This document shows positions 28,586-36,914 of a DNA stretch of 64,000 nucleotides, in pieces. The notes below the pieces were generated by a model, which had not been told where the DNA came from, ran no database searches, and saw nothing but the letters and a program-made list of their open reading frames with translations. Origin of the DNA: Actinomycetota bacterium (lineage in GTDB: Bacteria; Actinomycetota; Thermoleophilia; BMS3ABIN01). The DNA lies in NCBI GenBank assembly GCA_016235065.1, contig JACRMB010000003.1, positions 531,943 through 595,942 on the forward strand, read 5' to 3'. A program made the position numbers and the translations under genes. Each line of letters begins with the position of its first letter. Positions within the stretch are counted from its first letter, which is position 1.

Positions 28586-29380
28586 TTACTTATACGCCAG
28601 CACCGTAAAGACATTACCGGTGCCCAGGTTCTTGTTGAACATCTTGCGGATACTAAGGTAGTTGCGTAAGTATCTGGCATCCCGTGGGTAGATCTCCCAG
28701 GATTGTGTCTGCTTCTCGGGCTGGAATCCAGCATTGCATAAAAGGCCGACAAACCAATCCCTGTCGAGTGGCTCCTCATCCGTGTCGAGGTGCTCATTGC
28801 CCAAGGCATGGACTTCAGGAGAATAGGGCTTCAGGTTGCTTTGTGCCTTCGCATTCCATTCAGCAATCTCTGACGGTGTTTCATCGACAATCTTGATTGG
28901 TTCTGAAATGAGCACAAAACCGCCGCTACGCAAGACCCGGTGCAGTTCGCTCAGCAACCAGCTGAGTTCCGCGCTTTTTAGATGATGTAAAAATCCTGTG
29001 CAAAAAATTGCGTCGTAATGGCTATCATCAACATCAGACAAAAAATCCACAAAGTCACTTCTTATGAAATTAATATCCGCAGACGAATTTGACAGATTGC
29101 TTTGGGCCTGGGCCAGCATCGCTTCCGAGCCGTCCACAGCGTCGACTGAATTAAAATACCGGTCAAACCGCAATGTCATGTGACCGGTACCACATCCGAG
29201 ATCGAGAGCGCGGTGCATTTTACCCTGCTTTAAGTATTTTCTGTAACTATTGAAGATCAGGTCATTTGTGAACTGCCGCGGCTTTACGATCACCTCATCG
29301 TATTCTGAGGCTACGGCATTGTGATAAAGCCGGTCTTTTTGTTTATGGGCATCTTCGGATTGAGACAAATTGTTGTTCAA
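28586..29380 (-). CDS. Class I SAM-dependent methyltransferase
   Basis: 264 residues starting MNNNLSQSEDAHKQKD. Motif I ALDLGCGTGHM, acidic residue in DAVDGSE, motif AIFCTGFLHHLKSAE and strand GGFVLISEPIK define a Methyltransf_11-type enzyme. The end (NLGTGNVFTVLAYK) is complete. It is convergent with the GH26 gene and divergent from the GT2-radical SAM gene, with 189 bp between the latter starts. Moderately lower GC than the neighbouring exporter genes. Substrate unknown. Confidence 0.88.
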   Translation of the reverse strand: MNNNLSQSEDAHKQKDRLYHNAVASEYDEVIVKPRQFTNDLIFNSYRKYLKQGKMHRALDLGCGTGHMTLRFDRYFNSVDAVDGSEAMLAQAQSNLSNSSADINFIRSDFVDFLSDVDDSHYDAIFCTGFLHHLKSAELSWLLSELHRVLRSGGFVLISEPIKIVDETPSEIAEWNAKAQSNLKPYSPEVHALGNEHLDTDEEPLDRDWFVGLLCNAGFQPEKQTQSWEIYPRDARYLRNYLSIRKMFNKNLGTGNVFTVLAYK

Positions 29381-29569
29381 CGATCGTCAACCATCCTGGT
29401 AGGAGAAAATAATAGTGAAATCGTGCGTAGAGTATAACCCGATGCACGGCAGGAAGGAAAAAGACAGACAACTTTCTGATAATGTAATTATCAGTGCATG
29501 GAATACGGAATCGGCATGAAATGGCAGATATGTCGGTGATTAAATAGTTATACAGAAACAGATGGGAAA

Positions 29570-31657
29570 ATGAAAAGTAAATCCGTACGGGCCTGCGGCC
29601 TCCTTTTTTGTTATAACGAGGAACATATCCTCAGGGAAACCCTCAAGTACTACCTGAGTCAAGGTATCGACTTAGTGGCGGTCGATAACTGCTCCACGGA
29701 TGCCAGCCCCAGGATCGTACAGGAGTTCATAGGGGATCCGGGCCGCTACACAGGCCGGTTAATCGATACCATCCGGGTGGAGACTGACGGCTATGAATGG
29801 GGCAAGATCCTCAAGGCTGCCAGTGACTACATGCACCGGAATCTGACCGGATATGACTGGATCCTGCAAATCGATGCCGACGGATTCTACCAGTCTCCAG
29901 TCAGAGGGATGTCTCTACTTCACTTCATTAGCACCGCACAGCGATTCGGTTATAACATCATCGATGGCAAATGGTTCGATTTCCATCCTACGGAGGCGGA
30001 TGAACCATCGATAGAATCTCCGATGGAGCGTATCCATTATTGTCGGGTGGAACCCTACGGCCCGATGCCACAGCACAAGATATTTCGGTACCATCCATCC
30101 ATCGATTTTTATACCAGCCTGGGCCATGAGTGCCACAGGGACAAGCCGCGGGTGGCGCCGTTGAAATACATTTACCGCCACTATCCCTGGGTCTCATTCG
30201 AGCATGGTGTACAAAAGATTTTCAAGGACCGCAAACCGCGCTATGTGGAGCGCAAGGAAAATCCCCTATATCACATGCATTATCTGGAGCTACTCCCCCA
30301 AGAGGACGATCTGGTTAAATGCTCGTCCGACCTGTACCGGTTCAATGAGAATGAGGTGACGGTCTCAAAGGACGCATTCTACCGGATGTTGTTTCGCGAC
30401 AGGTTAAGGCCTGTGGTGCGTATGGTACGTAAGGCCGCGCGTAAGGGGGTGTCGGTAGTCCGCCGGGCTCCAGATCAGAAATATCCGGAATCGGCTGGGC
30501 CAGAGGCATGTAGTCCGGCTGAGACAACTAATACTGATGAATCTTCGGCAGCTTATAGTACCGAAGCCCCGGCAGCAGCACGTACCGTGACTGAGGAGGA
30601 GATCATGGCCCGCGGGGCTAGCACTATGGGATTTCCACACACCTTTCATTTCCTGATGACAACCGCCTGCAACGCTCGATGCCTCTTCTGTAATCAGGAC
30701 TTCTCCCAGCCGCTTAACGAGATAACGCTGGAGAAATTCAAGCAGATGATTTCCCATATGCCAGTGGAGTCGGCAAAGATTTTTTATTTGAGTGGCGGTG
30801 GCGACCCACTTTTATGCCGAGACTTCTTTCCCATCCTCAAGTACATAAACGAAGAGTTTCCCTGGATCAATGTGCGTGTGCGAACCAATGGCCTGCTGCT
30901 AAATAAATATGCGGAGCAGTTGGCTGAGCAGAACCTGCGCCTTGAGCTGTCGGTGCATGGAGCAACCGATGAGACCAACAGCCGCATACTGGGTACGAAA
31001 AAGGCTGCCGGCGTATTCGAAGGCCTGGAATCGCTCAATGCTATTCTTGCAGAGAAAGGCCGTCATATGGAGATAGCCTTTGTGCCCGCCTTGCTTAAAT
31101 TCAATATTCGCGAGTTGCCGGACATCATCAGGAAAGCGGCGGAGCTCAAGGCAAGCACGGTGGAGTCGTTTTTTTGCCGCTGCTATCTAGGTGAGGAGTA
31201 TCAGGGGGAGGGGCGTATCACCGAGGCAGAATCCCTTTTCTTCAGCCAGGAAGAGTATGACGAGGTAATTGAAGAAGCGGTGAATGTGGCCGCGTCACTG
31301 GGCATCTGTTTCACGCACGAACCCCGTTTCTCTGAAGAGTTTCACTCCAAAGCCTGCTACGAACCCTGGAGGATGCTGTTGGTTGATTGGGACGGTGAGG
31401 TCTCTCCCTGTTGCGGCGGTGAGATGTGGTTTAAGAAGAAGGTGGCTTCCGGGGAGTACCATTTTGGCAATCTGCTGAGTGAAGACCTTTATCAGTTCTG
31501 GAACAACGAGACTTATGTGGCTATCAGGAGGACACTCAGCCCTCATTATCCCGATAATCTGGTGCCTGAATGCAGTAATTGCCACAGCCTTCTCTGCTTC
31601 GAGGGACCGCAAGCGCGGGATGGGCACATCATCGACCGGGAGCCAAGCACAGCGTAG
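29570..31657 (+). CDS. GT2-like glycosyltransferase fused to radical SAM/SPASM domain
   Basis: 695 residues. The N-terminal domain (1 to about 280) is GT2-like: GLLFCYNEEHILRETLKYYL, AVDNCSTDAS and a DxD-type site DWILQIDADG. A basic then Ser/Ala/Thr-rich linker (about 285-350) leads to a radical SAM domain whose cluster cysteines C367, C371 and C374 sit in ACNARCLFC. It is followed by YLSGGGDPLL and RTNGLLLN. C-terminal cysteines C614, C615, C668, C671 and C676 fit a SPASM/Twitch auxiliary cluster. Both halves look intact. It could add a sugar and then radically modify it, or the two domains may act on one glycolipid or glycopeptide. The fusion is continuous with no frameshift sign. Confidence 0.88.
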   Translation: MKSKSVRACGLLFCYNEEHILRETLKYYLSQGIDLVAVDNCSTDASPRIVQEFIGDPGRYTGRLIDTIRVETDGYEWGKILKAASDYMHRNLTGYDWILQIDADGFYQSPVRGMSLLHFISTAQRFGYNIIDGKWFDFHPTEADEPSIESPMERIHYCRVEPYGPMPQHKIFRYHPSIDFYTSLGHECHRDKPRVAPLKYIYRHYPWVSFEHGVQKIFKDRKPRYVERKENPLYHMHYLELLPQEDDLVKCSSDLYRFNENEVTVSKDAFYRMLFRDRLRPVVRMVRKAARKGVSVVRRAPDQKYPESAGPEACSPAETTNTDESSAAYSTEAPAAARTVTEEEIMARGASTMGFPHTFHFLMTTACNARCLFCNQDFSQPLNEITLEKFKQMISHMPVESAKIFYLSGGGDPLLCRDFFPILKYINEEFPWINVRVRTNGLLLNKYAEQLAEQNLRLELSVHGATDETNSRILGTKKAAGVFEGLESLNAILAEKGRHMEIAFVPALLKFNIRELPDIIRKAAELKASTVESFFCRCYLGEEYQGEGRITEAESLFFSQEEYDEVIEEAVNVAASLGICFTHEPRFSEEFHSKACYEPWRMLLVDWDGEVSPCCGGEMWFKKKVASGEYHFGNLLSEDLYQFWNNETYVAIRRTLSPHYPDNLVPECSNCHSLLCFEGPQARDGHIIDREPSTA

Positions 31658-31666
31658 CCTTAAGGG

Positions 31667-32848
31667 CTACCCTAACAGATCCTGTACGCAGGGGGGCTGG
31701 CCGGCGAAAAGTTCCCTGGTCTTTTCATCTACCTGCGGCGCCTGCCCGTCCGCGTTCTCACGGCTCAACTGATACAGTGCCGCCAGCAGCTTCCCAAGTT
31801 CGGGGTCCTGCCCCTTTTTGAGCAAACGCAGATATGTGCCAATCAATGAATCGATGCAGCGGTCCGGTTCATAGGCCACGGTGTCAAAGTAGGCGTCCTC
31901 GCCTTCGGCCATTGAGAATATCTTCGCGTCGGAGACGACCCGTTTCGATCTCAGTTCGCGCCTTTCTTCCAGCAATCCACGCAGGCCGCCCAGGTAAGCG
32001 CTGATCGTCTTCAGGTTGGGCCCGATGAATTTGCGGCGGATGAACGTCCGCGCCAGCAACCTCAGACAACGCGAAGAGACGATATGCGCTACCCGGAGCC
32101 GGCTCTCGAAATTGCGGGTCACCATCTTCAGGGTGTTCAGCTCGATCAATCCGTATTTCAGGTTGAGGGATTCGTTGCGGGTGACGCCCGAGTGCATATG
32201 CAGCACGATGGAGTCGGGGGCGGTCAGGAACCGGTATCCCTGGCTGACGGCGCGCATGCACCAGTCGGAGTCCTCGAAGTAGAGGAAATAGCCCTCATGC
32301 AGGGGGCCTACCCGGTCGGAGTCGAACAGCTCGCGGCGGAGCAATCCGGCTCCGAAGCAGACGCCCGCGACCTCTTCCTCTTCATCATACTGACCCAGGT
32401 CGCACTGACCGATGCCGCGGTTAAAAGCAGCGCCCGTGGGAGGCAGCACGATGCCGATGGCGTCGATTATGCCCTCGTGGGAGCTGGACATCATCTTGGG
32501 GGCGATACCGGCCACGTCTTTGCCGGCACTCTCGAGAGCCGCGACCATCCGCGCCAGCGACCCTTCCATCAGCACCGCATCGGTGTTCAGCATCAAAACC
32601 AGCGGCTCGTCTACTTCGTCGAGGCCGCGATTGACGGCGGCGGCGAAGCCGGGATTCCCTGGCATCTCGATGATCCTGACTTCGGGGAATTCCTCTCGCA
32701 CCTGCCCGACGACGCCGTCGCCTGAGGCGTTATCCACCAGGGTCACGCTGCAGGTCACGCCACTATCGGCCTGGCTCAGGACCGAGCGCAGGCAGCGCTC
32801 CAGCATCTCCCAGGGAGAGCGGTAATTGACTATCACACAACCGACCAA
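31667..32848 (-). CDS. GT2 family glycosyltransferase (rhamnosyltransferase-like)
   Basis: 393 residues. The GT-A domain starts VGCVIVNYRSPWEMLERCL. It has LVDNASGDG, the donor-site MLNTDAVL, and a typical FYFEDSDWCMRA-like FLYFEDSDWCMRAVSQG segment seen in rhamnosyl- and similar transferases. The C-terminal helical part is variable. The stop lies 9 bp from the convergent GT2-radical SAM gene, and the start faces the DUF2142 gene. Its exact acceptor and donor are unknown. Confidence 0.9.
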   Translation of the reverse strand: MVGCVIVNYRSPWEMLERCLRSVLSQADSGVTCSVTLVDNASGDGVVGQVREEFPEVRIIEMPGNPGFAAAVNRGLDEVDEPLVLMLNTDAVLMEGSLARMVAALESAGKDVAGIAPKMMSSSHEGIIDAIGIVLPPTGAAFNRGIGQCDLGQYDEEEEVAGVCFGAGLLRRELFDSDRVGPLHEGYFLYFEDSDWCMRAVSQGYRFLTAPDSIVLHMHSGVTRNESLNLKYGLIELNTLKMVTRNFESRLRVAHIVSSRCLRLLARTFIRRKFIGPNLKTISAYLGGLRGLLEERRELRSKRVVSDAKIFSMAEGEDAYFDTVAYEPDRCIDSLIGTYLRLLKKGQDPELGKLLAALYQLSRENADGQAPQVDEKTRELFAGQPPCVQDLLG

Positions 32849-32865
32849 TGAAGCCTCCGGCTCGA

Positions 32866-32894
32866 TTTACACACCCGACGCGATTATATACAAT
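32866..32894 (+). promoter_or_regulatory. Sigma-70-type promoter for the DUF2142 gene
   Basis: TTTACA at 32866-32871 and TACAAT at 32889-32894 are separated by 17 bp. The predicted transcript start near 32901 gives a leader of about 55 nt before the ATG at 32956. Confidence 0.55.
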
Positions 32895-32955
32895 CGGGCA
32901 GCCGCGGGCCGCGACCATGGGCTGCGGATTCCGCGCACCTACTGAGACGAGGCGA

Positions 32956-34305
32956 ATGGACGGGAACTCACGGCAGGCAGGGAGATTACGGAGCTGGCTG
33001 GGCGCGAACAAGGTCCTGCTGGCTCTTTTGCTGCTTGCTGCCGTCAAATCGCTGCTCTGGACAGTGGCCATCCCGCCCTGGCGGGCGCCAGACGAGCCCC
33101 AGCACTTCGGCTACGTCGAGCACCTGAGCCGCGAGCATACCATCCCGCTCAACGGCGCCGCCTACCTCTATCCCGACATCTTCGAGTCGCTGGCGCGCAC
33201 CAATTTCGCCGGTATCACCGGATCCGAGACCACCATAGTCGATCCCAGTGTGCAGCAGCTCAACCCCGCCGCCCAGCATCCGCCGCTCTTCTACACCCTG
33301 GCGCTGCCCGCCTATGCCGCCGGCAGCGGCAGCTCCATCGAGACCCAGCTATATCTCGTCAGGATGGTCAACGTCCTGATCTTCATGGCGCTTATATTCG
33401 TGGCTTACCGCTTCGCGCGCCTGGTGTTCCCGGGGGCCGCTTATCTGCAGATCGGTGTGCCGCTGCTGATGATCTTCCACCCCCAGCTGGGGTTCATCTC
33501 CGCCGGGGCGATGAACGACGCCCTGCTGACCCTCCTGTTCACCCTGTTCCTCTATCAGCTGGCTGTCATCGCCATGGGCGACTTCAGCCTGAAGCGGGGG
33601 GCGATCCTCGGCGTGGTCATCGGCCTGGGGATGTTGACCAAGAGTTCTTTCATGATAGCTTTTCCCATCAGCCTGGCGGTGCTTGCCGTGCTGCTGGTCA
33701 TCCGGAAGGAACAGCGGCGCCGGCTGGCCATGGCCGCCGGCGCGGCGCTGGGCATATCGTTCCTTATCTTCTTCTGGTATTTCGTCCGCAACTACATCGA
33801 GCTCGGCACTTTCCAGCCCGTTTACAAGGGCGAGCGCTACAGCGCCACCGGCTGGAAGGACCTGGTCTTCGGGACCTCGTTCCGGATGGACCTCACCGCC
33901 AGTTTCCTGGGCAACTTCTCCTGGATGAGCATGCCGCTGCCCGGGGAGATACCACGCTGGTTCACCCGGATCGCGGAACTCTCGATCCTCGGATTGGTCG
34001 CGGCGATGGCGATCGGCTACTGGCGGCGCGGCTGGCAGGTCATCAAGCCGTGGCTGGTCCTGCTGTTCGGCAGCGTGATCGTGCTCTTCGTGCTCTCCGC
34101 GGTCTATTACGAACTTACTGCAACCGGTACCCAGGGACGTTACCTGTTCCCGGCCGCCTTCGCTATCTGGTCGCTGCTTCTCGTGGGGCTGGTCGGCTGG
34201 ATGCCTCCCTCCTGGCGTCCGCGCGCCACGGCAATCGTTGTCACGGTGGCCGCGACTTTCTCTGTCTGGGCCCTGTTCAATGAGTTTGTCGGGCGGGTGA
34301 CCTGA
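32956..34305 (+). CDS. DUF2142 family multi-pass membrane protein
   Basis: 449 residues from ATG at 32956, preceded by GAGACGAGG. The open frame reaches back to 32848, but that part overlaps the divergent GT2 start. After the first helix comes IPPWRAPDEPQHFGYVEHL, the conserved first-loop motif of DUF2142 proteins, which have a GT-C/PMT-like layout of about ten helices. Later loops include YFVRNYIELGTFQP and YELTATGTQGRYLFPAAFA. GT-C-like proteins transfer sugars from polyprenyl phosphates outside the membrane, but activity is not proven for DUF2142. Its TGA overlaps the next ATG by one base. Confidence 0.87.
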   Translation: MDGNSRQAGRLRSWLGANKVLLALLLLAAVKSLLWTVAIPPWRAPDEPQHFGYVEHLSREHTIPLNGAAYLYPDIFESLARTNFAGITGSETTIVDPSVQQLNPAAQHPPLFYTLALPAYAAGSGSSIETQLYLVRMVNVLIFMALIFVAYRFARLVFPGAAYLQIGVPLLMIFHPQLGFISAGAMNDALLTLLFTLFLYQLAVIAMGDFSLKRGAILGVVIGLGMLTKSSFMIAFPISLAVLAVLLVIRKEQRRRLAMAAGAALGISFLIFFWYFVRNYIELGTFQPVYKGERYSATGWKDLVFGTSFRMDLTASFLGNFSWMSMPLPGEIPRWFTRIAELSILGLVAAMAIGYWRRGWQVIKPWLVLLFGSVIVLFVLSAVYYELTATGTQGRYLFPAAFAIWSLLLVGLVGWMPPSWRPRATAIVVTVAATFSVWALFNEFVGRVT

Positions 34306-35117
34306 TGGGCGCCGAGGAAAAGCGGGACGTGGGCCGATGGCTTGCCGCGCTTCTTTTCATGGCAATCGCCGCCATCTGGCTGGCGACCTCGGACTTCGCC
34401 CTGATCGACCGGCTGCAGTTCGTCAGTTCCGTGCCGGAGCGAGCGGTCAGCGACGGCCACGAGCTGGTCCAGACTTTCACGGCGACCGGGGAGAATATAT
34501 CCAGGATCGATCTTGTGCTGGTGAAATCCCAGCAGGGGCCGGCGGGAGAGCTGAACCTGCGTGTGGTGGAGGTCAATGAGGAGCCAGCAAGAGAGTTGAA
34601 CCCGGAGGCTGCATCAGCAGCAGGAGCCGCCGCGGAGGCACCTACCAGTGCGACGACCGCCCCTGTGAAAGCGCCAACTCTCGGCACCACTATCGCCGAG
34701 ACTACCTTCGACACCGGCAGCTTCGATTACACCGCCATCCGCACCCTGGAGTTCGAGCCGGTGCCGCTAACGCCCGGCAGGACTTACGCTTTTGTCCTCA
34801 CCAGCGACGACCCGGAAGACAGCGCCATCCATCCGGGGTCTAATCCCAATGATGAGTACGCGCGCGGGCGGCTATACATCGATGGTGAACCTCAGAAGGG
34901 GGATCTGTATTTCGCCATTTTCCACAGCGATGGCGCCGACGGTATGCTGGAGAAGCTGGAACCCTGGCGTCCGTTCCCGCTCAGCAGCCCCATTCTGCTA
35001 GTCGCGTTGATTTTAACGGGAGCAGGAGCTTTCGGCTGGCTGCTGTGGTCGGTCGCCGGAAACCTGGGGGACCCGGAAGAATCGACAGAAGAGGGAGTCG
35101 CGGATATAAAAGTCTGA
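34305..35117 (+). CDS. Membrane-anchored extracytoplasmic protein of unknown function
   Basis: 270 residues with an N-terminal helix (WLAALLFMAIAAIWLATS) and a C-terminal helix (SPILLVALILTGAGAFGWLLWSV), so the 190 residues between them should lie outside the membrane. The middle looks like a beta-sandwich (DLVLVKSQQGPAGELNLRVVEV; GRTYAFVLTSDDPED) interrupted by an Ala/Thr/Pro-rich insertion. One-base overlap with the DUF2142 gene suggests a partner role. Family not recognised. Confidence 0.75.
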   Translation: MGAEEKRDVGRWLAALLFMAIAAIWLATSDFALIDRLQFVSSVPERAVSDGHELVQTFTATGENISRIDLVLVKSQQGPAGELNLRVVEVNEEPARELNPEAASAAGAAAEAPTSATTAPVKAPTLGTTIAETTFDTGSFDYTAIRTLEFEPVPLTPGRTYAFVLTSDDPEDSAIHPGSNPNDEYARGRLYIDGEPQKGDLYFAIFHSDGADGMLEKLEPWRPFPLSSPILLVALILTGAGAFGWLLWSVAGNLGDPEESTEEGVADIKV

Positions 35118-35153
35118 AGGGAGGAGTTGCCGCACCTGGGCGGCCAGCTGACG

Positions 35154-35867
35154 CTACTCCACCCGTGGCGTCCGCCGCCGGGAAGCAACCACCAGCAGGG
35201 CCAGCAGCACCTTGACCATATAGTAGACCGAGCGGAACTTGTTGATCGAAGACCGGCCGCCGCCGCGCTGGCGCATGGCCACGGGTATCTCCCTGATCCG
35301 GAAGCGAGCCATGTGGGCGACCAGCAGAGCCTCCACCTCGGGATAGTCACGGGGATAATCCCTGGCGAACTGGGCGATCAGCGCCTTGTCAGCCGCCCGG
35401 AACCCCGAAGTGGCATCAGTGAGCCGCTGGCCCACCATCATCGAAAGTATCCTCGAGAACATCGCAGTGCCCGCCCGGCGCCCGCGCGAGCCGCTGTAGT
35501 TGGTATCCGTGAGATAACGCGAACCCACCACGAAGTCGCTCTCATCCTGGAGGATCGGCTCGATCAGCTTCGGCAGGTAAGCAGCATCATGCTGGCCGTC
35601 GCCGTCGGTCTGCACCGCTATGTCGTACCCTTCCCGGAAAGCGAACTGGAAGCCGGTCTGCATCGTGGAGCCGATGCCCAGGTTGAACGGCAGGCTGAGA
35701 AGCTCGACGCCTTCCTCGAGGGCGATCTTCGCGGTGTCGTCGGTGGAGCCGTCGTCGACGACGACGATGCCACAATCCAGCGCCGAGCGGATGTCGGCGA
35801 TGACGCTCGCCAGGCTGTCAGCCTCGTTGTGCGCCGGGATGATGACCAGGACCCGGGGTTCAGTCAT
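35154..35867 (-). CDS. GT2 glycosyltransferase (polyprenyl-phosphate sugar transferase-like)
   Basis: 237 residues from ATG at 35867 (MTEPRVLVIIPAHNEAD). The open frame extends to 35987 but that part is an Arg-rich shadow of the upstream DUF2304 gene. Motifs IIPAHNEADSL, VVDDGSTDDT, QTDGDGQHD and SGFRAADK match DPM1-like enzymes that load a sugar onto polyprenyl phosphate. The start lies inside the end of the DUF2304 gene (8 bp overlap), a known recurring pairing. It would supply lipid-linked sugar to GT-C-type membrane proteins such as those at 12767 and 32956. Confidence 0.9.
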   Translation of the reverse strand: MTEPRVLVIIPAHNEADSLASVIADIRSALDCGIVVVDDGSTDDTAKIALEEGVELLSLPFNLGIGSTMQTGFQFAFREGYDIAVQTDGDGQHDAAYLPKLIEPILQDESDFVVGSRYLTDTNYSGSRGRRAGTAMFSRILSMMVGQRLTDATSGFRAADKALIAQFARDYPRDYPEVEALLVAHMARFRIREIPVAMRQRGGGRSSINKFRSVYYMVKVLLALLVVASRRRTPRVE

Positions 35868-36324
35868 CGGTGTCGCCCTCGTTCCTGCTGCCCGCGCCGC
35901 TTGTCTCCTGAACATCTGTGCTGCCCGTCCCCTGTATGCCCGCGCCGCCCGTCCCCGGGACCTCCACGCCGCCAGTCCTGTCCGCACGTTCCTTGCGGAT
36001 ATCCCGGTCGAGGATGGCCAGCCTTTGGGAGAGCATCTTGGTCTGGTCGGTGAGCCGCGAGACCAGCATCGAATAATGGAGCGACATGGCGAACATAAAC
36101 AGCAGCGCCAGCATGAAGAGCGCGTTCGACGGTACGGCGATTCCGAGCAGGCTGGAGATGCGGTAGAGCAGGCCTTCCCAGAGCGCCAGCACCATCATCA
36201 CCACCACTGTCAGGAACCACAGCAGGGAATATTGTTCCTTGAGCTTCTTCTTCCTGATCAGCTGGAATATGACCAGGGCCAGCAGCAGGGAGATTATGAG
36301 GGAAAAGATCTGAACTTTACTCAA
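35860..36324 (-). CDS. DUF2304 family small membrane protein
   Basis: 154 residues. Three hydrophobic helices (IFSLIISLLLALVIFQLIRKKKL; LLWFLTVVVMMVLALWEGLLYRI; NALFMLALLFMFAMSLHYSM) and a helical cytosolic segment (LTDQTKMLSQRLAILDRDI) are typical of DUF2304. The C-terminal 40 residues are a Gly/Thr-rich low-complexity tail. DUF2304 proteins usually accompany GT2 polyprenyl-phosphate sugar transferases, as here with the overlapping downstream gene. The molecular role is unknown. Confidence 0.88.
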   Translation of the reverse strand: MSKVQIFSLIISLLLALVIFQLIRKKKLKEQYSLLWFLTVVVMMVLALWEGLLYRISSLLGIAVPSNALFMLALLFMFAMSLHYSMLVSRLTDQTKMLSQRLAILDRDIRKERADRTGGVEVPGTGGAGIQGTGSTDVQETSGAGSRNEGDTDD

Positions 36325-36464
36325 GGCGGTTCACCTCTGTCGGGAGGGACTGATGGCGGGATAGGGCACTCGCTGGATATTTTATAGAAAAATACGGTTT
36401 TGGGAAACGGGCGGCGGGTTTCCCGCTACATCCGCGCTGCTTTCTCGTACCTTGCCCGTCAGCT

Positions 36465-36914
36465 TCAGTGCTTCCGCCGCAGGCGCGAGGTCATAGGCGC
36501 GGCGCGGCGCCACACGCTCCGTGCCGCCCTAAACGGCACCAGCAGCGCACGGTAAGCGCGGTACGATGGAGTCTGTAGAATGTGGCGGAGCTCGGCAACA
36601 TCACGCTCCCTCTCGAAGAGCAGGGATGCCCGCTCGGCGCTGATCCGGTCCTTCTCTGCGATCCAGCCGAGCAGCTGGCCCGGCTTGAGAACCTCCGGCT
36701 GGCCGGCGCCGATCGCGGCCAGGACCTTCAGCAGCTCGTCGCGTGTCAGCCGGTCCAGGGTGAAATTGTATTTGTAGTGGGATGCCTCGATGTCGCAGTA
36801 ATAGCGCTCCGCCGGCAGGAACGGTAAGGCATCGGCGGTCGTGTGCTCAGGCTCGGGCGGCGCTGATTCCGTGATCGGACGCAGGTATTCATTCAGGTAG
36901 GCTTCGGGATTCAT
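36465..36914 (-). CDS. Small protein of unknown function in the glycosyltransferase operon
   Basis: 149 residues. The first 35 residues are Pro/Glu-rich. The middle is helical and charged (LTRDELLKVLAAIGAG; ERASLLFERERDVAELRHIL), and the end is an amphipathic basic helix (YRALLVPFRAARSVWRRAAPM) that could lie on the membrane. Similar short tails follow or are fused to glycosyltransferases in polysaccharide loci. The ATG overlaps the stop of the GT2-GT4 gene by 4 bp. No family recognised. Confidence 0.7.
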   Translation of the reverse strand: MNPEAYLNEYLRPITESAPPEPEHTTADALPFLPAERYYCDIEASHYKYNFTLDRLTRDELLKVLAAIGAGQPEVLKPGQLLGWIAEKDRISAERASLLFERERDVAELRHILQTPSYRAYRALLVPFRAARSVWRRAAPMTSRLRRKH

